Below, piece by piece: positions 24,403-37,020 of a DNA stretch of 64,000 nt (position 1 is the first letter of the stretch; each line of letters starts with the position of its first letter). The notes under the pieces were generated by a model. It was not told the origin of the DNA. It saw only the letters and a program-made list of their open reading frames with translations, and did no database searches. Position numbers and translations under genes: made by a program. The DNA comes from Entonaema liquescens (lineage: Eukaryota > Ascomycota > Sordariomycetes > Xylariales > Xylariaceae): the NCBI GenBank assembly GCA_902805475.1, contig CADCSX010000002.1, forward strand, positions 3,162,001 through 3,226,000. The letters run 5' to 3'.

Positions 24403-26884
24403 CGACTTCGCATGTCAGGGTATGTGAGCCTGAGCGGTAAGGGGTGGACTTGTGGTCCATTTCGCAAACAATAGCGGCGAAGGAATGATCCCCATCCTTA
24501 TTATTCTGGTACGTCCTCATGACCCATGCATGGCTATGGCTCTTTAGTTAGACGGCGTGTAACTCAAGGCAGGGGGTCACCACATGGATATGTTCGATAT
24601 GTGGGAGATATGTGGGAGAAGATCTATAAGCTAGCCAATTAGGGAGCAGGACAAGACCTAAAATTGAGGCTATCCGTACGGCGGGTAACACGTAGGTTCA
24701 GATAACAGTCACGCAACTGAGAGTCAAATCAAACCTATCACGATGGGATTTCACCATCCGTCACGCGCAATGAGTCTTGACGGGATCCAGGGAGGTTGAG
24801 ACAGGGAATAGTAATCAAGCCGGATAGTACGGTGACTCCAACCGTGGGTCATCATCATCTATGCATGGTGCAAACTCGTTGACAACTTGGTCTACGAATC
24901 CCTACATTTGGAAGTAGCTCTTCTAGATGTCTCATGCTTTCAGGATGCGCCCTCGCGTGAGACGGGGGATGTCGGCACCATAGAGCGCGATAGCAAACGG
25001 CGAGGCCGACTGCCTTAACACTACTAGTGGGTAACAGTCGGAAGAGATGCCAAGCGCCCGATCTAAGAATCAAGAGCTTCTCATGCCCGTATCGGCAATT
25101 GGAGACCATATCTATAATTTCCCCTTCCCAGGGGAGCAAACCCCACTGGGGACCTGCTTAGTGTGGCAACTGGACTAAAAGACGAGTGGTAAGAAAGATA
25201 GGCGGAGAGGAGGTTGAGGAGAGGTTGAGGAAGGCCAAAGTCTAATGGTAGCCTAATACACATTCACAGGGATCGTAATCGATGGTGGCCTCCACCGCCC
25301 CATACCTATTCCACAGTATGGCAGCCAAGAGATTTCGTGCATGTCAAAAGTACCCTGACTTCTTGTTATTGATCTATTTTTCTTCTCGAATTCATGTAGA
25401 TGCTACACGTTGGCCTCGTACAAGTTATTGCCATAAGCAACAAGGGATTATCTCTCCTATAAATTAGCTTACGAATTCTCTGCGGGACTTAGATGGGGCA
25501 GCGTAGGGCGTTATAGTTTGTTATTGCTGTGGAGGTGGTGGCGGTGGTGATGGCGGTATGGGAAAAAGAAGTGAGGTCGAAATACACGAGTCAGCGTTTC
25601 AAGTTTGCGGTATGGTCATCCTCTACGGTGACCTTCTACGGTGACCTCTATCGCTTTGAAGCGGGAATAGCTTAACGGAGTTGCCTTTTTCGGAATGGGG
25701 CTGTATTGATAGGGGATGCAAGGGTATTCCGTATAATAAGTGGTACGTATGGTACGTGCTGAAGTCAAGCATTAGCTGATGATCGTTTATTAGGCTATAT
25801 TGGATGCAGGCAATCCAATAGGATTATCGTCGGTAACAAAACCTCGTCTATTATACCTTATGCAGGTACAATAAAATAAATAATATGTATTAAACCGTAA
25901 GGGGGTGGTTTAGCGCCGCCACGGTCAAAGCCACTCGTCGTCTCCCCCTGAAATCAGCCGCACCCAAACCCAACAACCTACATGCCTCATACTAAACAAT
26001 CTAAGCAATACTAACTAAAGGTCCCTGCCTCCTACACAAAACTTTATTGTGTCCATAGCGAGTTATTCAAAACTTTACTCTAGCAATATGGGGAGATCAT
26101 CACGTTATAAATCAGGGTCAATGGCAAGTATCGAGAACAACTATCGCGCTCTCGCGGGCTCGTGGTTTAACAACTTATCTTTCCTCAAGAGGACTTATCG
26201 TCTATAAGCTAGGATTTAGTTGTCATATCCGTACAATATCCGTACATAGTCGACTGGAGCTCGCCGTCATAACAAGCTTCGCGAAAGCAGCTGATAGCCT
26301 TCGGGGAGCGGCCCTTCTTAAACGCCGCCTTGCAGTCTCGCAATCTTGCCGCTCCGATCCACCGCTTAGATTTAGTGGATGCACGAGAATGAAGTCAAGT
26401 ATTAGAAGTATTGTGTTTACGTTGCCTTGTTTTGAAGAACAAAAGTTGTCCAACGTGGGGCGATATGCCACATATTGACGACAACGAATATCCCGAAATC
26501 TGAGACCGGAAAGCGGCGTGTGACCAAATTTCCCGGAGTCGTTCAACGTAACCCAACATTACACGAACACTCGCACGGCGGATACGAGTGTGGCTGTTCC
26601 AGATATGGTTTCGCTTCGGTACGGAGATAAATCCGATCATGCAACGTCCCTTGAATCCTTACTCAGCGAAGAGCTCACGTCTCGACACGGGAATCAGCAA
26701 GCCGCTCATCAACCTCTGCTTTTGCATAGCCGTCAAAGGATTTCTAACTCACAAACTATAGTTTATAGAGCCTTAGTCATTATCAACAATAGCATATCCG
26801 GTATCTATTACTACTACAAGTCTTCCTCATATCAACTACATTTAACTTTTATACAAGAAGTATGACGTTCGGCTTGCCTTTCCG
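24403..26884. other. Intergenic, no supported gene
   Basis: There are several overlapping short frames (24855-25139, 26223-26640, 26590-26865) on both strands, none with recognisable domains or splice structure. The 24.85-25.25 kb and 26.2-26.7 kb parts are less AT-rich and could be decayed coding sequence. A short direct repeat (CTACGGTGACCT twice) is seen near 25622-25650. Confidence 0.35.
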
Positions 26885-28353
26885 CTATAACGATGCTTCA
26901 ACATCATCGACAATGTGGACCTTAATACTGCCATTACCGGCGGTGGCATTTAATTCAAACGCGTCAAGCGCCTTCTCAAGCGGGAACTTGTGTGTGACCA
27001 ATTTATTGAGGTCAAGTATGCCACCGCTCATACATTGTATGGCGGCCGGCCAGGTGTCCCGATACCGGTTAATAAACTTGAGATCGATCTATATTGGGTT
27101 AGCTCTCGGTTTCCGAGCGGGTTGCACGGCGGTGTTAACAAGACTGACCTCGGCAAGAGATAGATGCATGAAGGGAATATTGTTCATGACTGGCTTTCCT
27201 ACTCCGATTACCATGAGTGTTCCTCCCCTACGAACAGAGAAGGCCGCTGTGCACACACTGCTCTCGACCCCGGTGCATTCCATTACCGATGCTGGAGCCG
27301 AATATTCATCCTCACCATACATCTTCCGGATCTCCTTGGCGTTCTCCTCGGCGCTAAGCTTCGAGTTGATCTGGTATGTTTGGCAACGTGGGACAAAATC
27401 CCTAGCAAACTCAAGACGTTTTGGGTCAATATCCGTGATGACTAGTGGATGAGCACCAGAAGCCCTCGCCGCAGCCAAAGCAACAAGTCCAATTGGGCCT
27501 GCGCCGCAGACTAATGTTGGGCGGCCCAGCTTCACATTGGCGCCATTGATACCGTGTAATATCACACTAAGTGGTTCGAGTAATGCACCTTCGGAATAGC
27601 TCAAATTGTCTGGGATTCTTGGGGGCTGTCAGCTCTGTCTCGGGCGGGAACTGTCTTACAAGCCAGACATCTGAAGTGGTGAGCCACAGAAACACTTACT
27701 TGTACAGCCATTTTGCTGGATGAACCTTGAATCTCTGAATAGTTCCGTTGTAGGGCCATATTCCGGAAAATTTTACTTGTTCACAAAGGTTGTACCGACC
27801 TTCCATACACAGAAAGCATTTTTCGCAAGGCTCTTGGGGTTCAATACCAACTCTGTCACCTGGACAAATAAACAAGGCCGCGAGTTAGCGAAATCCGTGG
27901 AGACCTTTTCAAGTGCAGGGTATTACCCCTCACAGAGCTTTGATCGAAAGTAAACTTACCTGGTTTGAGATTGGTCACTCCCTCGCCGCACTTAAGCACA
28001 ACACCGGCAGCTTCATGTCCTAGGATGCAATCGCCTTTCACCTCAAGAGATCCAATGCGTCCCGATTTCCAGAGGTGCATATCTGATCTATATAACAAGT
28101 TAGTCGTTTGCCATGCAGGGTGTGAAAGACGCCTGAATGTAACTTACCCGCAGATACCTGAGCATTTGATCTGCAAGGTCACCTCTCCATAACCGGGTTC
28201 GTCAATAGGAGCATCCACCAATTTCAACTGATGATCTTCGGTAACTTGCAGTGACGGGTTCTTGAAACCCTTTGCAATTCCGTTGGTATTACCATTAGTA
28301 TGGCCGTTGGTGTGGCCATTTGAATGGTCGCCGTTCAAGTCTATTCCCGGCAT
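26885..28353 (-). CDS. L-arabinitol/sorbitol dehydrogenase-like zinc alcohol dehydrogenase, 388 aa
   Basis: Medium-chain dehydrogenase of the sorbitol/L-arabinitol/xylitol dehydrogenase group, oxidising a polyol to a ketose with NAD+. Five exons keep phase throughout: 28148-28353, 27960-28087, 27700-27859, 27149-27617 and 26885-27088. Catalytic zinc ligands are in CSGICGSD and GHEAAG. The structural-zinc region is EPCEKCFLCMEGRYNLC. The Rossmann motif is CGAGPIGLVALAAA, followed by ITDIDPKRLEFA. The end (LVTHKFPLEKALDAFE) is typical. L-arabinitol 4-dehydrogenase is the closest match by eye, but the substrate cannot be fixed. Unusual is the N-terminal extension of about 20 residues rich in Asn-Gly-His-Thr repeats. 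A TATA-like TTATAAAAT lies on the minus strand near 28515. No frame break is seen. Confidence 0.88.
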
Positions 28354-31300
28354 CTTGAATGAATTGGTTGGTTCAGCGCTATATTCCGTTCCACAACTCG
28401 GCCAAAATTGAATCGATACACAGTTGATAATGCGGAATGAGAGATTTCGCAGCCTTCGATTAAAGTATAACAGTACAAGACTCGTCAATTCAGAGAATCA
28501 AGTTTCATTTTATAAATTTCCGTGGTTACCGCGGTCCGTATTTTCCAGTGGTTTTGATCAATGAGGGCCGGTTAGCCTAATTGGGACTTCCGGCGGCGAC
28601 ATCGTCCACGAGCATGCTTAGGAGCTGCCACCAGCGTAAGCGTGACAGAAGCCAATGTGGGGAAGTCATTCCCATTGGAGATTTTCCAATTCATCCCCTG
28701 CCCTAGTTCATGACCTGTCGGTATGCGGAGACAGTCCAGACCACCCAAAACGATCTCAAGAGAGCTTGCGATTCGCCTTCTCCATGGACCCGCATATTCC
28801 AACCATCAGGCTTGTCCCCACAGATGCATTCTGTCCTCTCTTTGGCACGGGGAAACCAACGACAATGCTACCATTGTATTGCATGGTTCCTACTGTGACT
28901 ACTCCTATGACACTCCCATAGTATTATGTGCGAACTGTTCCATATTTTAGGGCTTTCAACCTCTTGTGTCTCCCGGGAAATATGAAGGTGAAAACAAGGT
29001 GCCAACCTCCGACCTATGGCCATCATATGTATTTACATACGCGTGGTTATCTTGGCTAACTATATGGTTTCTTTATTGCTATTCACTACTGCGATTGCTA
29101 ATTGTTCATGTAACGCTATGTTGCCGAAGTTCGGTCCGCGCGATATTACAGATGGGGCGAACTCGTTGAATAATCGATCTATCCGCCAACCCATCACGGA
29201 TGTATCTGGACATACGAACTTATTCTACCCCTTGATAACTTCAAGCGTATACTCCATGAAACCTGTCTGAGGTCCGGACTAGAATCATTTCCCAAAAAGT
29301 CTTCCCGGGGATCAGACTACCCTGTGTTAGCTCCCCCCTCACTGCGCCGTCCCTGCCCCCGCTATCCTCGGCTTTCCCATCCCGCAAAGATGGATGACAG
29401 ACTAAATTCGGTTCGTCCAGCACAGCTCCACTCGCAACGTGGTGGTTAGGTAGCGTGGTCGACGGGAGGACCCGCACAACATTTGGCGACATCGCTCTAC
29501 GCTGTGATGCCTCACATTTCAAGGTGATAGCTTACGGCTAGCGCGGGATATGTCGTCTCCCAAGTATAAATCCAGTCCCGAAACGTATTCGTTCTCGCTC
29601 CCAGCAAACCGGAAATAGTTTACTGGGCCGGCGAAGGATGTAGTTTAATCCCGGACAAAAGCAACGTGGAAGGAAGCCGAGCACTTGTGTTAAGACAAGG
29701 TAGCATGCATAATACTTGATAATTATCTACGGTCACGATAAACTTCTAGCTTCCGTGGAATCTGGTGACATCTAACAAACCAGCTTATAGTGCTGTACCT
29801 GTCGATCAAAGTTGTACTGCACACGCCGTTTGACATCGACGGCGCGCCATATGGGTCGTGTCGATCAGGGTATCTGTGGGTCCCCGTCACTAGATGTCTT
29901 TACCAGCGTCAAGAATCCAAGCCCCGAAAGTTGCGGCAGCTTACATGGAAGCTATGATTCATATTCTTCTTCCAAACTAATGAATCAAGTTCTGTATTAA
30001 GAAAATTGCGTTGCAAACAATAGGAAACGATTGGTACCTAACATATAGACTTTCAACTTACTATTCTACTATACTAGTATGCGTCAAGTCACATTATACA
30101 AAGCTCGAGGGGATTGGCTTGGCTCCCACAACCTCCTAGTATATTAAGATTAACAGTTCGTCTGTAATTGATGTTATGCACTCTACTATAAAGCATTATA
30201 ATATACTAGGCACCTATAATGGAACTAGCCACCTATTATACCGTCTATAAGTACCTAATCAATACTATAGTAAACAGGCTCTTCAATTTAAACATTCCAC
30301 CTATCAAAATCTTTAAGGTGCCATATCCCCTCATGGTGATTAAACAAAATGAACAAGAATGCAGATTTAGCTACGTCATGCTTTCGGCATCTCGCATTAT
30401 GTCACATCGAAGTGGTTTTCCGCTTGTGTCACCGTGCCATTTTGAGCTTGCAAACGCCACCTAGGTATACTATCGTCACTCACCAGAGTATACTTATCTT
30501 TCAGTCCTAGGTAATCATTTTGGAGTTAATTATGCCAAGTTTTAAGATATTCAAATATCCGATCAATATACTGTGGACAATAGTCTCCGGTACAAGGAAG
30601 TTGTAGAAGATCACCATGGACCAAGGTATTCGATGCTCGGCTCCGTCATGCAGCCAGAAATCTTGCATGCCTGTCATTTACCGACGTGGCAATCATCTGC
30701 ACCTAAGTACCATTCATGGTAACAGATATCACTTACCAGTAGCGTTATTTGCTAAACGCGTTTCCGCAAAACGCTTGGTTGAGCCTAAATAGTAGTTGGT
30801 AGGGTGGATCATAGCCGTTCTAGTAATTCCTAGTAATGGAGTACGTAATTTCCGCTAGCAAACGGCGGAGAGCCGCGTATTCTGTATACTAGGTAGTTCT
30901 TGGTAACCTGACGTACACTTCAAGATATGTGCCTCTTGTCGCAAGCCGCGCTTATGCGGTGAAGACACATCGTCTCGGGAGCACCGGTTAGGTAAATAAG
31001 TGTTTAAGGGATGTAAAGCTATCCCTTCGACTAAAGTGGAAGTCATCGTGGAATTATAGTAGGTAATAAGTTTCGGGCGCCCTTACTTATTTAATAATAT
31101 TCATGTAAGTTGGTACGAACAAGGCAAGACCTTGGACGGTATAGGTACTAGCCAATAATAGTAAACCTGTATTTTTTATCTTTCACACTCAACAATCCAC
31201 TTTCCTATAATAGAAGAGTTGCCAGTATAGTAGTAGTCAAGTCTTGGATAGCTTCGTAGTTCTTCGTATCAAAAGCTCAACTGACCCACCCCTTACTCGC

Positions 31301-31728
31301 ATCCTTTCGGACGGCCTTATTCTAATATAAAACTAGAAAAATAGTGATTAATAATAATTATACATGCCTCGATATAATGTATTATTAATGCTTACTTGAA
31401 GCTTGGTTCCTCTATTTTATACTATCCATGATCCATATTGACGTTACCAAGGATATTCAGCCCATTGTGGCTGGTGAAGATACTCCACGGATGTTGAATC
31501 TAACGGTAAGTTCTATGCAGGAATCACTTCACCGTACTGTCCTAACCTAGAACCACAGATGCGTTTAAAATGAATTCAACAATCCTTCAAGCTAGTAGCC
31601 AACCCGCACCGGGCAGGTTAACCAACGGATAATGGGGTACAGATGAATTTTCGTGGAAGGTTAACTGTCTCATTTCCTTCCTTCTAAGTAACTATAGAAA
31701 TAAGATCTGTCACTTGCTGCGAGTAGGT
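28354..31728. other. Long AT-rich intergenic region
   Basis: About 3.4 kb without a supportable gene. Short frames (28655-28921, 29241-29522, 30219-30464) lack domains and splice signals. Short AGGTACCT/CCTAGG-type elements recur. Confidence 0.4.
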
Positions 31729-31730
31729 AT

Positions 31731-32036
31731 TAGTGCTGTCTACACAAGTTCGACGTAGCACCCCCAGGGGTGCTGCGCATTGATTAAGGAAACGGGCAAG
31801 ATTCGGGATTTAACCGAAATACTTCCGAATAAGCGTGTTTCCTACGTATTTTGATGTATCTTATAATATTTCATAAATTTTCATTATTTTTTTCCTTTTC
31901 TAGAATTAGCAAGGGTCGGAATAACTTCTTATTGGTATTCAAAGTTTGGTACGCTATCCCTAATTACTGCCCGTTTCCTTAATCAATGCGCAGCACCCCT
32001 TGGGGGTGCTACGTCGAACTTGTGTAGACAGCACTA
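31731..32036. mobile_element. MITE-like element with ~70-bp terminal inverted repeats and TA target site
   Basis: The left end (from 31733, GTGCTGTCTACACAAGTTCG...) and the right end (to 32034) are near-perfect inverted repeats of about 67 bp, ending inward at ATTGATTAAGGAAACGGGCA. They differ by about one base. Each is flanked by TA, the target site of Tc1/mariner-class elements. Within each repeat lies an imperfect palindrome (AGCACCCC...GGGGTGCT) that could form a hairpin. The ~165-bp interior is AT-rich and encodes nothing. This fits a non-autonomous, recently inserted DNA transposon. Confidence 0.8.
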
Positions 32037-32207
32037 ATAGTTGTCAATGTGTTACTGCCTAACGAACAGAGCAAATGGTCCGTGCATACTCATTTTGACC
32101 CAATATCAACACAGCATCTGTTAATTACCTAGAATTCCAGATTGCGTTTTTCCCCTTTCAATTCAAGTGAAAAGCTAGATATCAAATTCACAACCGTTTC
32201 TTTTTGT

Positions 32208-32779
32208 ATGAACCATAGTCAACCGACAATGGGCATATTTACGATCCTAAATATCCTTCTCCAAATAGGGGCAAGCTGGTTCGCAAACGACGATGAATAC
32301 TTTCTAAATGCAGAAAGACAAAACACTGTCACGCAGCCCGACTTCTATTGCGGGCGCAGCCCACAGTTACCAATACCAGGGTCAGCAGGGCCAGGGCCAG
32401 GCCGGACATACAAGATCCGAGACCCAGAAACTAAACGACAAATTACTCTCGTGAATGGGGAGCTTAAGCTAGAGAGAGACTTGGGCGATCAAGGAGGATA
32501 TCATTGGGAATGCATAGAAACGGACGGCCACCTAGGGTTTCGAAATCCTAGTAGCCACGTACACATGGGGCACAACAACCGGGGAAATTCGTAGCTCGGG
32601 AGTATCACCATTGGGCGTGGGAATTCTTCAACACGAGGGCGCATCCAAACGGAGGTCAACTACTGCTAACATATCATGGAAATCAAATGCGGAAAATGGC
32701 AGTCGATAAAGGTACCTATTATCTAGTGGAGACCAAGGGTGAGGGCACTGCATGGGAGTTCGTGGAGGTTCGTACCTAA
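32208..32779 (+). CDS. Beta-trefoil/fascin-like hypothetical protein, with one frame break
   Basis: A protein of about 190 aa whose repeats resemble fungal beta-trefoil (fascin-like) proteins. Examples are KIRDPETKRQITLVNGELKL, then HWECIETDGHLGFRN, and later HWAWEFFNTRAHPNGG and TYYLVETKGEGTAWEFVEV. Such folds bind actin or sugars; the function here is unknown. Possible starts are the ATGs at 32142, 32208 and 32229; the last begins with a hydrophobic stretch (IFTILNILLQIGASWF) that could be a signal or anchor. The frame breaks at a run of four G (32581-32584). The continuation up to TAA at 32777-32779 is in another frame, and as read the protein ends at 32592-32594. The gene lies about 170 bp from the MITE. 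Confidence 0.6.
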
Positions 32780-33906
32780 AGTGGTTGGGGGTATAAATGG
32801 GGTTAGAGCAATTAGCTACTCATCTTATCTACCGTTAAGCATAGAAACCGGCTTGATATGACTACACTCATGACATTTTTAGGAGGAAAACGACGACCAA
32901 CGCCATGGGAGATAACAAAGTGTCTAGTAACTCAGATCTGTAACTGGGCCACCATGATTCGACGAACATTCAAAGATGTTGTCTACCTAGGTGTAGTGGT
33001 TTTTATATTCAATAATTATGTAGCCCTCAGCCGAGAACCCGGTGGCCACGCGAAAGAAAGCGAAAGCTACATGAATAATATATAGGTCTTGGGGTCGTCA
33101 GTCTGGGTCTTACCCGTCATGATTGGTGAGGGGGGGGGTAGTAGCACAGGGGTAAGTAGAGAATGGAACCACCAGCAACAAGTGGTTTAGTGCACCTATA
33201 ATATTACCTAGAAGAAACATGAAGCATTCGATAGATTCGAGCACCCCCTGACTAGAAGTTCTCAGCCTGTTGGAAGGCCAATCTAACTTTACCTAATCGA
33301 GACCTCTATTACGTATGTATAGATTGACGGGCCAACCCGTATCAATATAGGAGTGGTAGTGTCTTAAATGCTGATGGCATATTGAATATAGGTAGCAGTC
33401 AATTTGTTGATGAATCCACCTATGGTAAGATATATAGCGTGATTTCTTCCGTATTTATTGAAGGGGGTATTTCTTGTTTAAGTAGGTACTTTAGGTAAAT
33501 CACATCATCCTCGAGTCGTGAATATCCGAAGGTAATTTAGAGGCAAAGACAATGCTAGCATAATGTCTATATGAATGCACTAGAGGCATAAACTTTTGGT
33601 AAATCATCGCAGCAAAGTAGACACTGTGAACCCTTGGGATGACTAAAGCATCATCCTGACGTGGGTCTGTCATGCAAACTTGCGAAATCTAAATCGTACC
33701 TATCTATCTGTAGCAACGCCGAACGCCATGCTAGAGTGATTGAGACTCATTGCAGAATACTTAGTTCTCTATGTCATAATCGGCGTTTTAGCCTGACTGA
33801 AAAGATATTCCTCCCATATTCATCCATCCTAGTTCAATCTAGGCGATGTCATCATATCCCATGTGACATCGGTGCTGTCAGTCATTAGGCGCCCAGGCCA
33901 TTAGTC
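32780..33906. other. Intergenic
   Basis: No supported gene. A 75-aa frame at 32858-33085 with one hydrophobic segment (VVYLGVVVFIFNNYVAL) and a frame at 33661-33888 lack other support. Confidence 0.35.
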
Positions 33907-35038
33907 TCAGCGCTTGAGGCCAGAAATGGTGTTGGGAAATGAACTCGCAGCTCTGCTGAGACCACGGAGAGCATCAGGCATAGAGCCGGACTGGAGAGTG
34001 TTGATAAACTCGTCAATGATACTACGATCCTCCAAGTCCTGGGCTCTTGTGCGGACTAGCCAATACTCAAAGGGGCCCCCTTTTTAACGGAACATTAGTA
34101 TTTTTGTGAAGTTTTGCGGACTAAAGTACACGAATTACTCACGATTGAATGCGAGGGCGGTGCCGAGTTCTTCACAGCGCTCACTAGGCGAGTGTTCGGC
34201 ATGCATGTCGAGAAAGTGGTTGATCATTTTAGAGACATCCTTGAGGGGCCACTTGCAAGGTGCACTTGGTACGCGGTTGGCGCCTGCGTCTAAGAATTTC
34301 TGTGAGGTACAGAGGCGGCACTTCCAGAAGCCAAGGCGTTGGAAATTAGTAGTGCCTGAACCAGTCAAGTCCATGATCGGCTCTGCATCACCGTTCTCCT
34401 CGTCATCACTATCTAGTGTCTTGATAACACGTTGTCTCTTAACTCCGGAGACGGAGACTGGAGTAGCCGTGGAGTTGCGATACTGCTGAGGCTTGAAGGT
34501 AGGAGTTGCCGAGGCAGCGGCAGCAGCGGCGTTGCGCATTTGGGCGTCTAGCTGTTGGATTCTGTGCTGGCAGCTACGAATATTGTGTCCGCAGTCAAGA
34601 ACGCGAATCTGCAGGGTTCTCACTTCCTGAGGAGTGAGATCGGCAGAAGCAAGCTGATTTCGACAGAAGTCCAAGTCGTAGCGATAGGCGCTGATATCCT
34701 CATTCATCTGACGGCGCGTAATCTCGTTCAAATTGCTGCTTTCATAGTTGAGAGAGCGAGGATCCAAGGATCCGTTAGCGGCTGACATAGCGCTGTTAGG
34801 AAACTATAGTCAAATGTCAATAGGCATGAATTTGTTTATCCTTGGAGTAAAAGAAGAAGTTGGTTGTGTTAGTGGGATAAGTAAACGGCGTGGTAACAAA
34901 AGATTACATCATAGTCAGGGCATCAGGGTAGTGGTAAAGGACTATAGGTAGAGAATATATAAATTGTAAGTTTACCTCAAAGATTCGAGTAATGTCAGGC
35001 ACGAAACGCTGGATGAAAGACTGACGTTGTCGAGACAT
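33907..35038 (-). CDS. Conserved fungal protein with CxxC...H zinc-finger-like motif, 298 aa
   Basis: Three exons keep phase exactly: 34976-35038 (MSRQRQSFIQRFVPDITRIFE), 34143-34803 and 33907-34079, with GTAAAC...CTATAG and GTGAGT...AAAAAG introns. The N-terminal half is helical, with a Cys/His-containing region around residues 60-100 and an Ala-rich stretch. A Ser/Asp/Glu-rich acidic stretch follows (LDSDDEENGDAEP), near a basic KRQR. The C-terminal third has FWKCRLC, then APCKWPL and HFLDMHAEHSP, consistent with a zinc-binding unit. The end (GPFEYWLVRT, LRGLSRAASSFPN) looks strongly constrained. Acidic and basic patches would suit a nuclear protein, but this is inference; the function is unknown. 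Confidence 0.8.
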
Positions 35039-37020
35039 GGTGGAGTAGAGGAGAGAATAAATATGTTATCGTGGGCGGCGTGCAAAAAGAAGACAGTGGA
35101 GGCCAGATGAGAATGGGTTCTATATTAACCCAACTTGGCGATACTAAGGGCTAGAAGAGGACCGGGAAGGTACACAAACAATCTAAATAACATTAATGGA
35201 AGTTGCCGACTTCACTGAGCAATAGCAGTTGCGACATGGATGTAATAGATGTGCTTGTCCTGGGATACACGTGACCAGTTGAAAAGATGTCAAATGTATG
35301 TAATTGACCCCTAATTAACCATAATAGGTGGAACAAGTAGATAGATAGGCGGTTTGGTTGGCGAGATAGAGAATGCAGATGGCATAGGCTGAGAGGATGA
35401 TAATAGAAAGGAGAAGAAAAAAAAAAGAGGAATGAAAAAAAAAAAGACTAAGGAGAAAAAAAAAAGAAAATTTTTTCCAGATAAAACCTAAGGGTACAAC
35501 ACCACCTTTCTCTCAACAAATACTATTGGTCATACCTTTCAGCATACGTTTAATTAGTTTAAAAAAAAAATCAAAAAAACATCTTTCAACGATGTGCATG
35601 CCATATTTTCATATTATGTAACTTCTTTTTTTGTTATTGTTGTCTTGTTAGAGGTCGAGATAGCAGCTGCTTGCGGCTCAGGTACATGGCATGGAAGAAC
35701 GCTAATGAACCAATAAGGTTAGCTTGTTCTCTCAAGCTTTTAGGTCAGGTCCCTGCTTCTAAACTGCCCCACCGGATTGCCTAATGCAGTAATTCCATTT
35801 GGTAGCTTTTTTTTGTCCTTTTCTTTTTCTTTTTTTTTCTTCTTCTTCACATCTAAGACTAAAATTTGGTATTGCTAACGATGAAATAGTTCTACCCAGC
35901 TAATATATAATATAACTGCCCTTATCCAGACAGGCTCTTCTCCATTATACCCTATGCCTACCTAGGTACTCTATGGTGCCACATCAGCATTTACCTAAGG
36001 TAGTTTCTTTCTAGGGAAGATTGTGCTTGGGCCGCTTATTGGCCTCTGCGGGAAGAAGGCACGAATTCGAAGCGGATAGGTTACGCCTCTTGATGCAGTG
36101 AAATAGGAATTACTTGGATAAAAGTCAATCACGTACCGCAACGGTGGATTCCATGCTCCGGAGTGGATCTCCGTCCGGAGCTTTCGGTGGAAGGAGTGGG
36201 GCCCATCGTTCCGGTATATATCGGCCGGACGGAAGCCACAGACGGGCTACACCAGCCTAGATATTGAAGAAGGTGCTTACCTGGGCTGGTAGCTGGTATA
36301 TGGATGGCGTAATTTTGGAACGGGCCGCGAATATTTTCTTATTACACAAGTACCTAGACATGTTCTTTCCTTGGGTAATTCCTTAAAGTCATTTATTTCC
36401 TTTTGCATGTAACATCCCTTAAATATCTACTTGATAAGCAAATACCTCCGAATGTAATCAGATATGAGAAAATACTGCGTTGTAGCTCATGGTATTACTA
36501 CATAGTATCTAAGTAATGCACCAAATACATTGAATACTTCGGACTTCATTAACTTACATTTGCTCGAATAATTTTTAATTGTAGAATTCCCTTATGAGAC
36601 CATATATTTGGAAGTGAATTCTTTGAGGATAACGCGTGCAGCTTTATATTGAATTACAATTTCACGAAGAATAATCCTTAGCTTTCGTTAGTCCCTTCGC
36701 AACCGTAGTTAGGTGTGTCAGGGAGAATTTAGTGGAGATGCTAGCGCGACAACGCGCCGGTTGCTCCCTTACAACGGGACACCCCCACAGGCCCATATTA
36801 AGTTTTCAGGGCAAGCTTTCCCATTGCTCAATCGCCCAACGCTTGTACCATTTTCTAAACAAAGCCTTAAAAGCCGACCATATCTTAATAACATCATCAT
36901 TATTAAACAATTAGGCAAAACTACGCGACCTCACATCTAATCCTCATTGCATCATTCTTCTCATCTCTTACTCCGGTTATTTCCTATAGACTCCCAGATT
37001 CATTGACTTGAAAGATAGTC
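35039..37020. other. Intergenic with low-complexity tracts and a CGG/CCG cluster
   Basis: This is the divergent promoter region of the zinc-finger-like gene and the kinesin. It has A-rich tracts at 35415-35470 and a pyrimidine tract at 35806-35850. At 36156-36237 there is a cluster of CTCCGGAG, TCCGGAG and GGCCGGACGG elements, the type bound by Zn(II)2Cys6 factors. No gene is supported. Confidence 0.4.

Noticed and set aside
26223..26865. Overlapping ORFs on both strands suggesting a transposase relic
   Set aside because: Translations show no transposase motif and no terminal repeats were found.
32858..33085. 75-aa ORF after the trefoil gene, with a hydrophobic segment
   Set aside because: No connection by splice signals and no family; not enough to call a gene.
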